Below are positions 34,129 to 42,392 of a DNA stretch of 64,000 bases, piece after piece. The notes below the pieces were generated by a model. That model made no database searches and had not been told where the DNA came from. It worked only from the letters and a program-made list of their open reading frames with translations. The position numbers and the translations under genes are program-made. The DNA is taken from NCBI GenBank assembly GCA_028287505.1, contig JAQBPN010000019.1, forward strand, positions 97,074 through 161,073. Reading direction: 5' to 3'. The first letter of the stretch is position 1; each line of letters starts with the position of its first letter. The stretch is from Fibrobacterota bacterium. GTDB taxonomy: Bacteria > Fibrobacterota > Fibrobacteria > UBA11236.

Positions 34129-35379
34129 TCAGGTGGGAAAAAGACTTGGCCGGCGGATGAAGGGGCGGATCGGGGTCCAATCCCGCGCCGGCGCCTGCTT
34201 GGGAGCGGAGCGCTTTCGCAAGGCCCCATGCTTCTCCAGGATTTCCGCCAGGCATTCCAGGAAAGCATCTTCCCTGCCCATCAGCTCCGCGGTCACCGGC
34301 AGGGTGAGGATTTCCTTCGCGACGCGGCTCGCTCCGGGGAATTCCCGGCCGGCGCCGAATCCGGCGGGAGCGCCGGGCAGTCCGGGCAGGATTTCCGGAT
34401 ACATGCGGGTTACCCCTCCGAAGCGGGCATTCGCGCCTTTGTACAAAGCGTCGCACAAATCGGGATCGCGCGCCAGCAGGGCGAAGCGCGTCGGCAGGCC
34501 CGCCTGGGGCGCGGTGGGACAGCGGATCGAATCCCCGTCGCAAGCCTGGATCAGGGCCCGGTATTTTCCGATCAACTTCCGGTAGAAGTCCCGCCTTTGC
34601 AGGTATGCTTCCAGGCATGCGGCGCCGAGCGGGTGGAATCCGGCCGCCATGCTCTCCATGGCGATGGGAGCCTTCCATACCGTGGTTCCCAGGCCCAGGA
34701 AAGGCATGCGGGACAAGGCCCAGAACAGGCGCGGTTGCGACAACAGATTGATGGCCAAAGCTTTGGGCAAGGTGCGTTCGCGGCTTCTGGGCAGGCTTTC
34801 CAGCGCCGATCGGCACGCTTCCAGCAGGGGGCCCGGTCCGGGTAGGCAAAGCGCGCCTCCATGTCCGGCGTTCAGGGCCTTGCCGCGGCCGAAGCTGTAG
34901 AAACAGGGCGATGCGTCTTCCGGATCCCGGCGGTGGTCGAAGTCCTGGGCACAATCGCGCAGGAAGGAGGTGTCTTTCCAATCCCCCGCGGGCATGGGTT
35001 GCGGCAAGCCGAAGAAATGCACCAGTATCACCGCCAGCAGGCCTTGTCCACTGGCTTCCGACAAGGATGCGGCATCGTATCCGAGCGTGGCGGGATCGAG
35101 ATCCACCAGGACCGGTTCCAATCCGGCTTGGATCACGCATTGAGGCACCGAGGGGCAGCACCAGGCGGGTACGGCCACGGCGCGCAGGTTCGGCCGCAAG
35201 GCCGCGAGGCCGCGCAACGCCACGTACAGGGCGGAGGCTCCCGAGGCGGTGAACAGGATGCGATCGGCGGGATAGCCGCTGTGGGCCGAAAAGGCCGCGG
35301 CGAAATCCTCGTCCCCGGCTTCCAACAGAAATGAAACCGGGACGGCATTGCCGCTGGGCGGAAGCGTGAAACAGGTCAT
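34129..35379 (-). CDS. DegT/DnrJ/EryC1-type aminotransferase-like protein
   Basis: The 416-residue protein has the fold-type I PLP pattern of sugar aminotransferases. FTASGASALYVALRGLAA is the cofactor-binding start, AVILVHFFGLPQPM and DCAQDF follow, and Lys167 in SFGRGKALNAGHGGAL is the Schiff-base Lys. Usual members have HFYG and SFxxxK, so this protein is a divergent branch. It would aminate a keto sugar nucleotide. ATG 35379 is favoured over TTG 35391; neither has a ribosome site. It converges on prsR and follows the secreted-protein gene at 35473. A divergent member with another role in the exosortase locus is possible. Confidence 0.77.
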   Translation of the reverse strand: MTCFTLPPSGNAVPVSFLLEAGDEDFAAAFSAHSGYPADRILFTASGASALYVALRGLAALRPNLRAVAVPAWCCPSVPQCVIQAGLEPVLVDLDPATLGYDAASLSEASGQGLLAVILVHFFGLPQPMPAGDWKDTSFLRDCAQDFDHRRDPEDASPCFYSFGRGKALNAGHGGALCLPGPGPLLEACRSALESLPRSRERTLPKALAINLLSQPRLFWALSRMPFLGLGTTVWKAPIAMESMAAGFHPLGAACLEAYLQRRDFYRKLIGKYRALIQACDGDSIRCPTAPQAGLPTRFALLARDPDLCDALYKGANARFGGVTRMYPEILPGLPGAPAGFGAGREFPGASRVAKEILTLPVTAELMGREDAFLECLAEILEKHGALRKRSAPKQAPARDWTPIRPFIRRPSLFPT

Positions 35380-35472
35380 GCACTGAAACAACGCTTTGCG
35401 ATGGGGAAAGCAAATGTCGGTGAATCTGACGGAAAATCCCGGTAGTGGGATCTTCGCGTCAAGTAGAGTGGT

Positions 35473-36396
35473 TCAAGGAAGGATGAGAAGCGATCCCGAT
35501 CGCACTACTGATCCGGAAAGCCCGCGCATCACCCAAAGGTAGCGTGCGGGCCGGAGCATCCGTCCCGAGTCATCGGTTCCGTTCCACCATACGCGGGCCC
35601 GGGGACCGGACACGGCCATCGCAACGGAGCGGGTTCCCCGCAGGGTGAGGATTTCCAGGCGGCCGGGGCCGGGCAGCCGGTCCAGGGACAATGGCCCCTG
35701 CGAGAGCGGAGAATAGCTGGCGGGGAATACCGGCAGGAACGCCGCCGCGGAAGAGGCGGAAAGCGCGGGCAGGGAAACGGTACCCGTCGCCGCGACGATG
35801 ATCAGAAGGGGGACCTTGTCCTCGAACTTCCCGAAGTATTGCGCGCGCAGAACCACCCACCCCGTGTCGGCCCGGCCCGAGCGGGAGCGGAAGGAGGCGG
35901 TGCGCGCGGCGGAATCGAATGACACGGAGAAACGGGAAGAGTCCATCAACGCCAGCGCCAAGGGGGCGGAGCCCCGCAAGGGATCGACCGAGAGCGGCAA
36001 CACGGCCCGGGTCTGCCCGGTAAGCTTATCCGGAAGCAAGGTATCCGGCAGCGAGAGGATGGGGAATCCCACTTCGGTTTCTTCCGAAGGATCACTGGAG
36101 ACGCCGTCGGCGTTGAGCCCTTTGATGGTGTAATAGTAGGGCCTGCCCTTTTCCGCCAGCAGGTCCTGGAAATCCAGGGTGTCCCTGCCGGCCAAGGCCG
36201 CCACTTCCCCCAGCCTGAGCGCGACGCCACCGGTCGAATCGGAACGGTAAACCTGGTATCGGACGATGGAGTCTTCCGGCGGGCATGCCAGAAAGCGGAT
36301 GCTGATGCCCTTGGCCTGGATCGATGTGGTCATGCCGGCCAAGAGGGTCAAAAGGGTCAAGCATGCGGTAAGGGGCGTCGAGCGGGGAAAAAACAT
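35473..36396 (-). CDS. Secreted protein with fibronectin-III-like and FlgD-like domains
   Basis: A 307-residue exported protein of unknown function. The signal peptide MFFPRSTPLTACLTLLTLL supports ATG 36396, which has AAGGG seven bases upstream; the frame upstream of it is not needed. Residues 35-95 look like a fibronectin type III module (RYQVYRSDSTGG, then GRPYYYTIKGLNADGVSSDP). The C-terminal 70 residues, with VWWNGTDDSGRMLRPARYLW, match the FlgD Ig-like module. This module is a common C-terminal tail on secreted proteins of FCB-group bacteria. The protein probably sits on the cell surface. Nothing identifies a substrate. Confidence 0.78.
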   Translation of the reverse strand: MFFPRSTPLTACLTLLTLLAGMTTSIQAKGISIRFLACPPEDSIVRYQVYRSDSTGGVALRLGEVAALAGRDTLDFQDLLAEKGRPYYYTIKGLNADGVSSDPSEETEVGFPILSLPDTLLPDKLTGQTRAVLPLSVDPLRGSAPLALALMDSSRFSVSFDSAARTASFRSRSGRADTGWVVLRAQYFGKFEDKVPLLIIVAATGTVSLPALSASSAAAFLPVFPASYSPLSQGPLSLDRLPGPGRLEILTLRGTRSVAMAVSGPRARVWWNGTDDSGRMLRPARYLWVMRGLSGSVVRSGSLLILP

Positions 36397-36812
36397 GGCA
36401 ATACCCTTTCCGGGCCGCAAAGGCGGCGGTTTCCACCGCGACAGTATCGGGAGCCGGAAGGCAGGGCGTCCGTGAGGGCAGCGGGAGCGGCCCTATCCAT
36501 TGGACGCCAAGTCCGGTCAGGGACGGTGACATATCCATTGTAACGCACCCGGTCGGCATCCGCCAGTAAAATTCCCGTCATGTTTTCCGACAGGGCGCCT
36601 GACAGAAAGTCCCGCCAGGGCCTTGAAATCGGGCCCTGCGGGGCGATCGTCCGCAAAGGGATACGGATTATTCTTCTTGCCCGCCCCTGGACCGGATTTG
36701 ATCTTTAACCATATACCCTGGGAATCCCCGCGGCATCGCCGTTCCCGTGGATGGCAATGATCCATCGCCGGGATTCCCGAGCACAACGGGTTGGAGGAGG
36801 TTCGATATCGCT
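36397..36812. other. Intergenic region without a gene
   Basis: A 416-base divergent spacer with no convincing reading frame. It contains TATCCATTG twice (36494-36502 and 36532-36540). No fully convincing promoter was found for either side. An AT-rich part near 36700-36720 with TATACC could drive the plus-strand gene. Confidence 0.5.
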
Positions 36813-37547
36813 ATGGCAGTTTCCAATTCGGTTCTTCTTGACGCTCGGCCTGGACGTACCGCCGGAAAACCCTTGCACGCGTTCCTGGATCAGGCGGTGC
36901 GCGAATACCGCGACAAGCTGATGGAACGGATCCTCCGCAAGGAAGTGCGCAAACCCTGGATGAAATACCGCGAGATAGGCATCATGGAAGACTTGCTGAG
37001 GGCCCTGAAGCCCCAGCGCGCGCTTGAATGGGGCGCCGGCTACGGCACCTCCCATTTTTCACGGTTGCTGCCCCCGGGAGGCGAATGGCTCGCCGTAGAG
37101 CATGACGTCGACTGGGCCGAACGCATCCGTCAGGACGCGCCTCCCAATGTGCGGGTGAGCGCGGTCCCTCCGGAAAAGAACTCCTGGGCGCCCGGCGACG
37201 GCGACGGAAGCTACGGGGATTTCCGCGAGTACGTGGAATATCCGGCCCGGTTCGGGGACTACGATTTCATTCTCGTGGACGGCCGCGCGCGCGACGCCTG
37301 CTTGCGCCAGGCCCGGTACCTGCTCGCCCCGGGAGGCGTGGTGGTGCTGCACGATGCAAACCGCGACTTCTTGCGGAAACCGTTGGAGCTGTACCCGCGG
37401 CAAATCTTCTTCCAGGACTACCGCCGCTATGCCGGGGGAATCTGGATAGGCAGCGTGGATCGCGACATCTCTTCCCTGGTGGACCTGGGACGGCATCGCC
37501 GCATCTGGGGCTTCTACAATGCGCTGGGCCGGAGATTCCGTTTGTGA
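36813..37547 (+). CDS. Class I SAM-dependent methyltransferase-like protein
   Basis: A 244-residue Rossmann-fold protein. RALEWGAGYGTSHFSRLLPP is motif I, WLAVEHDVDWAERIR is motif II, and YDFILVDGRARDACLRQA and GGVVVLHDANRDF give motifs IV to VI. This layout is common in O-methyltransferases of glycan loci (Methyltransf_24 group). I chose ATG 36813, which lies twelve bases after GGAGGAGG; GTG 36747 upstream is possible but would have no ribosome site. The stop overlaps the next gene's GTG as GTGA, so the two act together. The substrate is unknown. Confidence 0.77.
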   Translation: MAVSNSVLLDARPGRTAGKPLHAFLDQAVREYRDKLMERILRKEVRKPWMKYREIGIMEDLLRALKPQRALEWGAGYGTSHFSRLLPPGGEWLAVEHDVDWAERIRQDAPPNVRVSAVPPEKNSWAPGDGDGSYGDFREYVEYPARFGDYDFILVDGRARDACLRQARYLLAPGGVVVLHDANRDFLRKPLELYPRQIFFQDYRRYAGGIWIGSVDRDISSLVDLGRHRRIWGFYNALGRRFRL

Positions 37548-38677
37548 GCTCGGCCTCCCTGCCCTCGGATAGCGATGTGGAAGCGCCTGCGCCCTTGGCG
37601 GCCCATTCGGCCATGCGCTCCGGCGCGCCCCATGACCTGCACCAAGAGTTGCGTCAAGGCCAAGAAATGCGCGAAGACCGCGTCTGGATCGCGTGGGAAA
37701 AGCAACGCCGCTCCCTGAACCTTTCCGGACGCCTGGGCGCCCGTCTGTTTCTGTGCCTGGACGAGCATCGCGGCTGGAAACGATATCCGCTTTCCATCGT
37801 CAAGACGATCCGGGAGCTGCGGAAACAGCGCGGCCGAATCGTGGTTGCGCAGAATCCCTCCATGATCCTGGCGGCCCTGGCCTGCGTGCTCAAGAAGCCT
37901 TTCGGCTATTCCCTGGTGGTGGACCGGCACAGCAATTTCGGTTTTCTGGCCGGAGGGAATGCGGGTCTCAAGCGGCGCCTATCGGACCTGCTGAGCGCGT
38001 TCACCTTGCGCCATGCGGACCTGACCCTGGTGACCAACCAGGAGCTGCGCGTCCATGTCGAAAAAGCCGGCGGCCGCGGCTTCGTGTTGCCGGACCCGTT
38101 TCCGGATCTGGGGGTATCCTCGGATGCGGCGGATGGGATGCCCGGGTTTCCCGAGCCCCGCCCGGAGGGGGCGCCCCGGGAAATTCTGTTCGTTTCCTCC
38201 TGGGCGTTCGATGAGCCCATCGCCCAGACCATGGAAGCCTGCCGCCGTCTGCAAGGAAAAGTCATCGTGCGCATCACGGGAAAAATGAAGCCCGCCTTCG
38301 CCCGCATGGTGCGGGAGGCCCCCGGAAATTTCGTGCCCACGGGCTTCCTCAGCGACCGGGATTATTTCGCCCTGATGGCGGGATGCGACGCGGTGATGGC
38401 GGTGACCCACCGGGCGGCGACCCTGGTGTGCGGCGGCTACGAAGGCGCGGCCATGGGCAAACCCCTGATCCTGGGGGATTCGTCCGCCCTGCGCGGGTAT
38501 TTCGACGCCGGCTGCGTCTACACGGACGGCTCCGCTCCCGATCTGGAAAACCAGATGCGCCGCCTCATCTCGGATCTGCCCGGATTCGGCCAGGGCATCC
38601 GCGAACTCCACGCCCGCAGGAGCGCCGAGTGGGACGCGCGGCTCAAGGACCTGGAAGCCATCCTTTCGGCGATGTAA
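37544..38677 (+). CDS. Glycosyltransferase-like protein (GT4-type fold)
   Basis: A 377-residue GT-B-like protein coupled to the methyltransferase gene by a GTGA overlap that fixes the GTG start. The acceptor domain includes RIVVAQNPSMILAALA and VVDRHSNFGFLAGGN, and the donor domain has EILFVSSWAFDEP. It ends with VCGGYEGAAMGKPLILGDSS, which replaces the usual E-x7-E region. It is thus related to GT4 enzymes but divergent. The first 40 residues look disordered. It would transfer a sugar to the same glycan that is methylated by its partner. Confidence 0.78.
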   Translation: MSSASLPSDSDVEAPAPLAAHSAMRSGAPHDLHQELRQGQEMREDRVWIAWEKQRRSLNLSGRLGARLFLCLDEHRGWKRYPLSIVKTIRELRKQRGRIVVAQNPSMILAALACVLKKPFGYSLVVDRHSNFGFLAGGNAGLKRRLSDLLSAFTLRHADLTLVTNQELRVHVEKAGGRGFVLPDPFPDLGVSSDAADGMPGFPEPRPEGAPREILFVSSWAFDEPIAQTMEACRRLQGKVIVRITGKMKPAFARMVREAPGNFVPTGFLSDRDYFALMAGCDAVMAVTHRAATLVCGGYEGAAMGKPLILGDSSALRGYFDAGCVYTDGSAPDLENQMRRLISDLPGFGQGIRELHARRSAEWDARLKDLEAILSAM

Positions 38678-38726
38678 GCATTTTCATCCCGCCGGGAACC
38701 GGAGCGGACTCAATCAGGGTCCAGAC

Positions 38727-39887
38727 TCAATCGGGAATTGGATTGTATTGATGGGCCTGGAGGTTCCGGGGCGGATTCCTGGGCTTTCGGGGGGAGGGAG
38801 CGATGAGGGAATCGGCCGCTCCGGTGGAGAAGGTGAAATCCGGGGAGACGAAGGCGTAGCCGGTGTTCCAAAGGCTCTTGACGCGGTAATGGTAGACGCG
38901 ATTGGTGTCCAGCCCCGTGACGACCATGGAGTGGACGCCGTTGGCGGAGGGTATTGCGGGAGTTACGGTACCGTAGCTCGCGTCCCGGCCGTATTCCACC
39001 AGGAAATTCCCCGGGTTGGGAAGCACGTAGGAAAACGTGCGGGAATTGGGCGTCGGCCCCGCGGTCACGGTGGGAATGCCGCCGATATAGGAACCGGAAA
39101 CGGCGGGGTCGTCCACGTACCTGCGCGAAGCGGAAACGGGATCGGGGCAGGGATTCTTGCCCGCGGCGGAATTGGAATACCATCCTCCGAACATCACCCG
39201 GTTGATGGAGGAAGCGACCGAGCCGGTCAGATTCATCCCGGTTTTTTCGGCCACCACGCGGCCGTCCACCCAGATGCGGACGGCTCCATCGGAGAGGCCC
39301 GGAGTGTTGAGTTTGATCTCGGTTTCGATGCAATACCAGCGCTTCCGCTCCGGGGTCCAGCGCGCCTCCACGCTGCCCCAATCCACGGGCCCGCCGTTGT
39401 AGGAGAGGGCCAGGTATTTGGCGTCGGTAAGGCCGCAATAGTTGGACGAGGGATCGTCCGCCTTGGTCTGCAGGATGATGTCGAAATCGTTGATCTGTTT
39501 GCCCTCATTGAACGCGGACATGCGGTGGATTTTCATGCCCGCGGCGAAATCGAATCCGTCGTCGTAATAATCGTAGAAGCGCGTGAAGATATGGCGGGAA
39601 TCCGCCTTGCGCCAAGTGCCGCCATAAACCTCGTTCTTGGCGAAAACGATTTTCAGGGCCTGCTTGCCCGTGTGGGACTTTTCACCCCGGCTCATGGAAA
39701 TGGCCGCATCGTGGATGCCCAGCCATCCGTTGCACCCGGCATCGGGCCGGCTGGAAAAACAGGCCGGGTCGGCGTCTTCCAGATCGGACAGGAACTGAAC
39801 CTGCGCGGAAACGCGCGCCTGCAGGCACAGAACGGCCGCGACGGCGAGGGAGGGGACGGAAATACGGAAGACGTTGGGAAGCGGCAT
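38727..39887 (-). CDS. Secreted lectin- or lyase-like protein with fibronectin-III-like domain
   Basis: The 386-residue product carries a signal peptide (ISVPSLAVAAVLCLQARVSA). Residues 30-240 look like a concanavalin-type or polysaccharide-lyase-like beta-sandwich, with HIFTRFYDYYDDGFDF, RWYCIETEIKLNTPG and VRIWVDGRVV. A fibronectin type III-like module (residues 275-355: NPGNFLVEYGRDASYG, VYHYRVKSLW) follows, then a Pro/Arg-rich tail. Catalytic residues cannot be assigned by eye, so glycan binding or cleavage are both possible. No ribosome site precedes the ATG. The gene is single, divergent from a GT2 gene. Confidence 0.75.
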   Translation of the reverse strand: MPLPNVFRISVPSLAVAAVLCLQARVSAQVQFLSDLEDADPACFSSRPDAGCNGWLGIHDAAISMSRGEKSHTGKQALKIVFAKNEVYGGTWRKADSRHIFTRFYDYYDDGFDFAAGMKIHRMSAFNEGKQINDFDIILQTKADDPSSNYCGLTDAKYLALSYNGGPVDWGSVEARWTPERKRWYCIETEIKLNTPGLSDGAVRIWVDGRVVAEKTGMNLTGSVASSINRVMFGGWYSNSAAGKNPCPDPVSASRRYVDDPAVSGSYIGGIPTVTAGPTPNSRTFSYVLPNPGNFLVEYGRDASYGTVTPAIPSANGVHSMVVTGLDTNRVYHYRVKSLWNTGYAFVSPDFTFSTGAADSLIAPSPRKPRNPPRNLQAHQYNPIPD

Positions 39888-40054
39888 GCATTGAAAATAC
39901 CACCGGAAAGCATCGGGAGCAATCGCGACGGAGGTTATATGCGAGAATTGACCGTAGTCTTACTCCTATAAGGGCTTCAAGGCATTGACTTGCCCGTACG
40001 GGAAAGTTTGTTTCTTGAGTGGGAGTTCAACCCGCGAACTCCAAGGAGTGCATT

Positions 40055-41056
40055 ATGCCTTCGGAACCCGCTTTTACAAGCCGCGCGAAGTCGGATCCTT
40101 CCCGCGCTCCTTTGGTCAGCCTTGGGCTGCCCGTATACAACGGCGCGAACTATATCCGGGAAGCCCTCGACTCGATTCTGGGCCAGACCTATCGCCACTG
40201 GGAATTGATCATCTCGGACAACGGATCCACCGACGCCACCGAATCCATCTGCCGCGAATTCGCGGCCCGGGATTCCCGCATCCGCTACTACCGGGAAAAC
40301 ATCAACCGCGGCCCCACCTGGAATTTCAACCAGGTTTTCACCCTGGCCATCGGACCCTTGTTCCGCTGGACCGCCCACGACGACGTGTGCGCCCCCCAAC
40401 TCCTGGAGCATTGCGTGACGGTGATGCAGGAGCGCCCGGAGGTGGTCCTCTGCTATCCGCGCACGCGGATCATAGACGGCAACGGAGACGCGGTGTGCGA
40501 CTATGGAACGCGCCTGCGCACGGATTCCCCCATGATGGGCCAGCGTTTCCACGATCTCATCTGCGTCGACCACGCCTGCTACTCCATTTTCGGGGTCGTC
40601 CGCACGCGCCTGCTGCGGCGTCTGGGCCCCCTGGGCGATTACGTGGGGTCCGATCGCAATCTCCTGGCCGAACTCGCCCTGCACGGGCCGTTCCACGAAA
40701 TCCCCGAGTTCCTGTTCCTGCGCCGCGACCACCCCGGCACTTCCACCCGGCAGTTCCCTTCCGCCAAGGACCGGATCATGTGGTTCCACGCCAACAGCAA
40801 GGGCGGCCGGCATCCCACCGTTAGGCGCGCCATTGAATACTGGAACTCCATCGTCCGGGCGCCCTTGCGGCCCGGGGACCGCCTGACCTGCCTGGGCGTC
40901 CTGGGGAAATGGGTTTCCATGCGCATCCGTTCCGTGCTGGGCCGCAACCTGGCCATTCCGGGCCGGTACGAGCCGTTCACCCGGCGGGGGCCGTCGGCCC
41001 AGTCTTCTTCCATGTACCTGGCCCTCAAGCGCGCATTCACGTTCACCCTCCCGTAA
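40055..41056 (+). CDS. Glycosyltransferase family 2
   Basis: A 333-residue GT-A protein, third member of the paralogue group with 10064 and 21419. LVSLGLPVYNGANYIREALD, IISDNGSTDAT and LFRWTAHDDVC carry the nucleotide loop and HDD metal site. AAGGAG lies seven bases before ATG 40055, which fixes the start against upstream in-frame codons. The C-terminal part has FLFLRRDHPGTSTRQF, similar in place to the FHRRLHAAAS segment of the first paralogue. It is followed by a perfect palindrome and two small genes. The donor sugar is unknown. Confidence 0.9.
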   Translation: MPSEPAFTSRAKSDPSRAPLVSLGLPVYNGANYIREALDSILGQTYRHWELIISDNGSTDATESICREFAARDSRIRYYRENINRGPTWNFNQVFTLAIGPLFRWTAHDDVCAPQLLEHCVTVMQERPEVVLCYPRTRIIDGNGDAVCDYGTRLRTDSPMMGQRFHDLICVDHACYSIFGVVRTRLLRRLGPLGDYVGSDRNLLAELALHGPFHEIPEFLFLRRDHPGTSTRQFPSAKDRIMWFHANSKGGRHPTVRRAIEYWNSIVRAPLRPGDRLTCLGVLGKWVSMRIRSVLGRNLAIPGRYEPFTRRGPSAQSSSMYLALKRAFTFTLP

Positions 41057-41063
41057 ACCTTCC

Positions 41064-41089
41064 GGCGCTCCCGCAATTGCGGGAGCGCC
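41064..41089. terminator. Perfect 26-base palindrome after the GT2 gene
   Basis: GGCGCTCCCGCAA pairs fully with TTGCGGGAGCGCC; in RNA this forms a 13-bp stem minus a few loop bases. It lies eight bases after the stop. A T-run (TATTTTTT) occurs only about 30 bases further, so it is an imperfect terminator or an RNA 3'-end protector. Confidence 0.55.
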
Positions 41090-41143
41090 TCCCCCTCCGC
41101 TTACGCCTTCCTTAACTATTTTTTCCGGACACGGAAGGCGCCC

Positions 41144-41491
41144 ATGCAAAACCTGAAAAATCGTTGTATCGCCATCCTGTTGTTGGGCCTGTGCGGCGCG
41201 GCTTGCCTGGCGGGATGCCGGCAAAGCCCCGTGTTCGTGGCCGAGCGCTCGGCTCCCGTCGGCAATGAATTCATCCGCCTGTACAAGGACGGCCATGCCG
41301 AATACGGCTACGTGGTGGTGCGGGAAAACCTGAAGGCGCAAGGGAACTACCGTTACGCCCATGATACGGTCTGGTTCCTGTCGGACTCCTTCAAGCCCCA
41401 TTTCCCCGCCGGTTACCTCCCCATCAAGGACGACGTGCTGTATATGGAGAGCGGGCTGCATTTCAAGATCAAGAAGAACGAGCTGAAATAG
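41144..41491 (+). CDS. Small lipoprotein of unknown function
   Basis: A 115-residue protein with a lipoprotein signal peptide: MQNLKNR, a hydrophobic stretch and the lipobox LAGC, so Cys25 would be lipidated. GGAAGG lies five bases before the ATG. The rest (EFIRLYKDGHAEYGYVVV, then GNYRYAHDTVWFL) suggests a small beta-sheet domain. I do not recognise the family. It precedes the YdeI-like gene by 13 bases and is probably cotranscribed. Confidence 0.72.
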   Translation: MQNLKNRCIAILLLGLCGAACLAGCRQSPVFVAERSAPVGNEFIRLYKDGHAEYGYVVVRENLKAQGNYRYAHDTVWFLSDSFKPHFPAGYLPIKDDVLYMESGLHFKIKKNELK

Positions 41492-41504
41492 CCGAGGAGC
41501 AGCC

Positions 41505-42164
41505 ATGGGCAAAAAGGATCCCCGCATCGACGCCATCATCGCCAAGTCCGCGGACTTCGCCAAACCGATCCTCACCCACATACGCAAGCTGGTCCATCAG
41601 GGTTGCCCGGAAGCCGAGGAGACCCTGAAATGGGGTATGCCGCATTTCCTGTACGGCGGGGAAATCCTGTGCGGTATGGCTCCCTTCAAGGCCCACGCCG
41701 TGTTCGGATTCTGGAAAGGCTCGCTCATCGTGCCGGCCGGAAAGGGCGTGAAGGCGGGAACGGAGCCCAGGGCGTCCAAGAATGGAAAGAGCGAAGCCAA
41801 GGCCGAACCGGGCATGGGCCAGTTCGGCAAGCTGACCTCGGTGAAGGATCTGCCGAACGACAAGACCATGCTGGGGTATATCAAGACCGCCATGACGCTG
41901 AACGACCAGGGCGTGAAATCGCCGACCCGGGGCAAGAACGCCAAACCCAAGCCTCCGGTGGAAGCGCCGGCGTATTTCCTGGCGGCGCTCAAGAAAAACA
42001 AGGCCGCGCTGGCCACCTACCAGGGCTTCAGCCCCAGCCAGAAGCGGGAATACGTGGAGTGGATCACGGAGGCGAAGACGGATGCCACCCGGGACAGCCG
42101 GTTGGCGACCGCCGTCGAGTGGATGGCGGAAGGCAAAGTCCGCCTATGGAAATACCAGAGATAG
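41505..42164 (+). CDS. YdeI/OmpD-associated (DUF1801-type) protein
   Basis: A 219-residue cytoplasmic protein. The N-terminal half matches the DUF1801 fold (ILTHIRKLVHQGCPEAEETL, KWGMPHF). The C-terminal half matches the YdeI/OmpD-associated pattern (PAYFLAALKKNKAALATYQG, REYVEWITEAK, RLATAVEWMAEGK). The family has been linked to bacteriocin protection and peptide resistance, but its biochemistry is unclear. GGAG precedes the ATG by five bases. A repeat element begins immediately after its stop. It appears unrelated to the glycan genes around it. Confidence 0.85.
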   Translation: MGKKDPRIDAIIAKSADFAKPILTHIRKLVHQGCPEAEETLKWGMPHFLYGGEILCGMAPFKAHAVFGFWKGSLIVPAGKGVKAGTEPRASKNGKSEAKAEPGMGQFGKLTSVKDLPNDKTMLGYIKTAMTLNDQGVKSPTRGKNAKPKPPVEAPAYFLAALKKNKAALATYQGFSPSQKREYVEWITEAKTDATRDSRLATAVEWMAEGKVRLWKYQR

Positions 42165-42216
42165 GCTCCTCGCTTAGGAGTTTGCCTTGCAAACTCCACG
42201 CTCGTCGCTTTTATGG
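42165..42216. repeat. Dispersed hairpin repeat element, copy 1
   Basis: Starts right after the YdeI-like stop. It has GGAGTTTGC-CTT-GCAAACTCC, a 9-bp perfect stem, flanked by GGCTCCTCGCT and CGCTCGTCGCTTTT. A clearly related copy lies inverted at 61302-61352. It could act as a transcript-end structure or REP-like element. Confidence 0.7.
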
Positions 42217-42330
42217 ATTAGTTCGGCACGGATCCGGAGTGCGCAGCGGGCAAACTCCGCGCTCGTCGCTTTTATGGATTAGTTCGGCACGGATCCGGAG
42301 TGTACAGCGGGCAAACTCCGCGCTCGTCGC
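42189..42330. repeat. 61-bp tandem repeat, two full units and a partial third
   Basis: Units begin with GCAAACTCC at 42189, 42250 and 42311, so the period is 61 bases. The first two units differ at only three positions. The third follows the pattern for about 20 bases and then diverges. Each unit has CGGATCCG and a GGAGT/ACTCC pair that can form a stem. The region to 42392 holds no gene. Confidence 0.85.
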
Positions 42331-42392
42331 GTTCATTAGGCTGCGGGCTCCTCGCCCGTCGCTTACGCGGATCTGCCGGGCCGCGAACCGGT

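Noticed and set aside
34049..35413. Alternative minus-strand frame over the DegT-type gene
   Set aside because: It is in another phase and Arg/Gly-rich without motifs, whereas the chosen frame carries the PLP Lys and cofactor motifs.
39948..39972. TTGACC...TATAAG as a promoter for the GT2 gene at 40055
   Set aside because: The spacer is only 13 bases, too short for a sigma-70 promoter.
39974..39990. Possible sigma-54 promoter AGGCATTGACTTGC before the GT2 at 40055
   Set aside because: GG and GC are nine bases apart instead of ten, and such spacing does not support sigma-54 binding.
42189..42330. CRISPR array
   Set aside because: The 61-base period has no variable spacers, the units are nearly identical throughout, and no cas genes are near.
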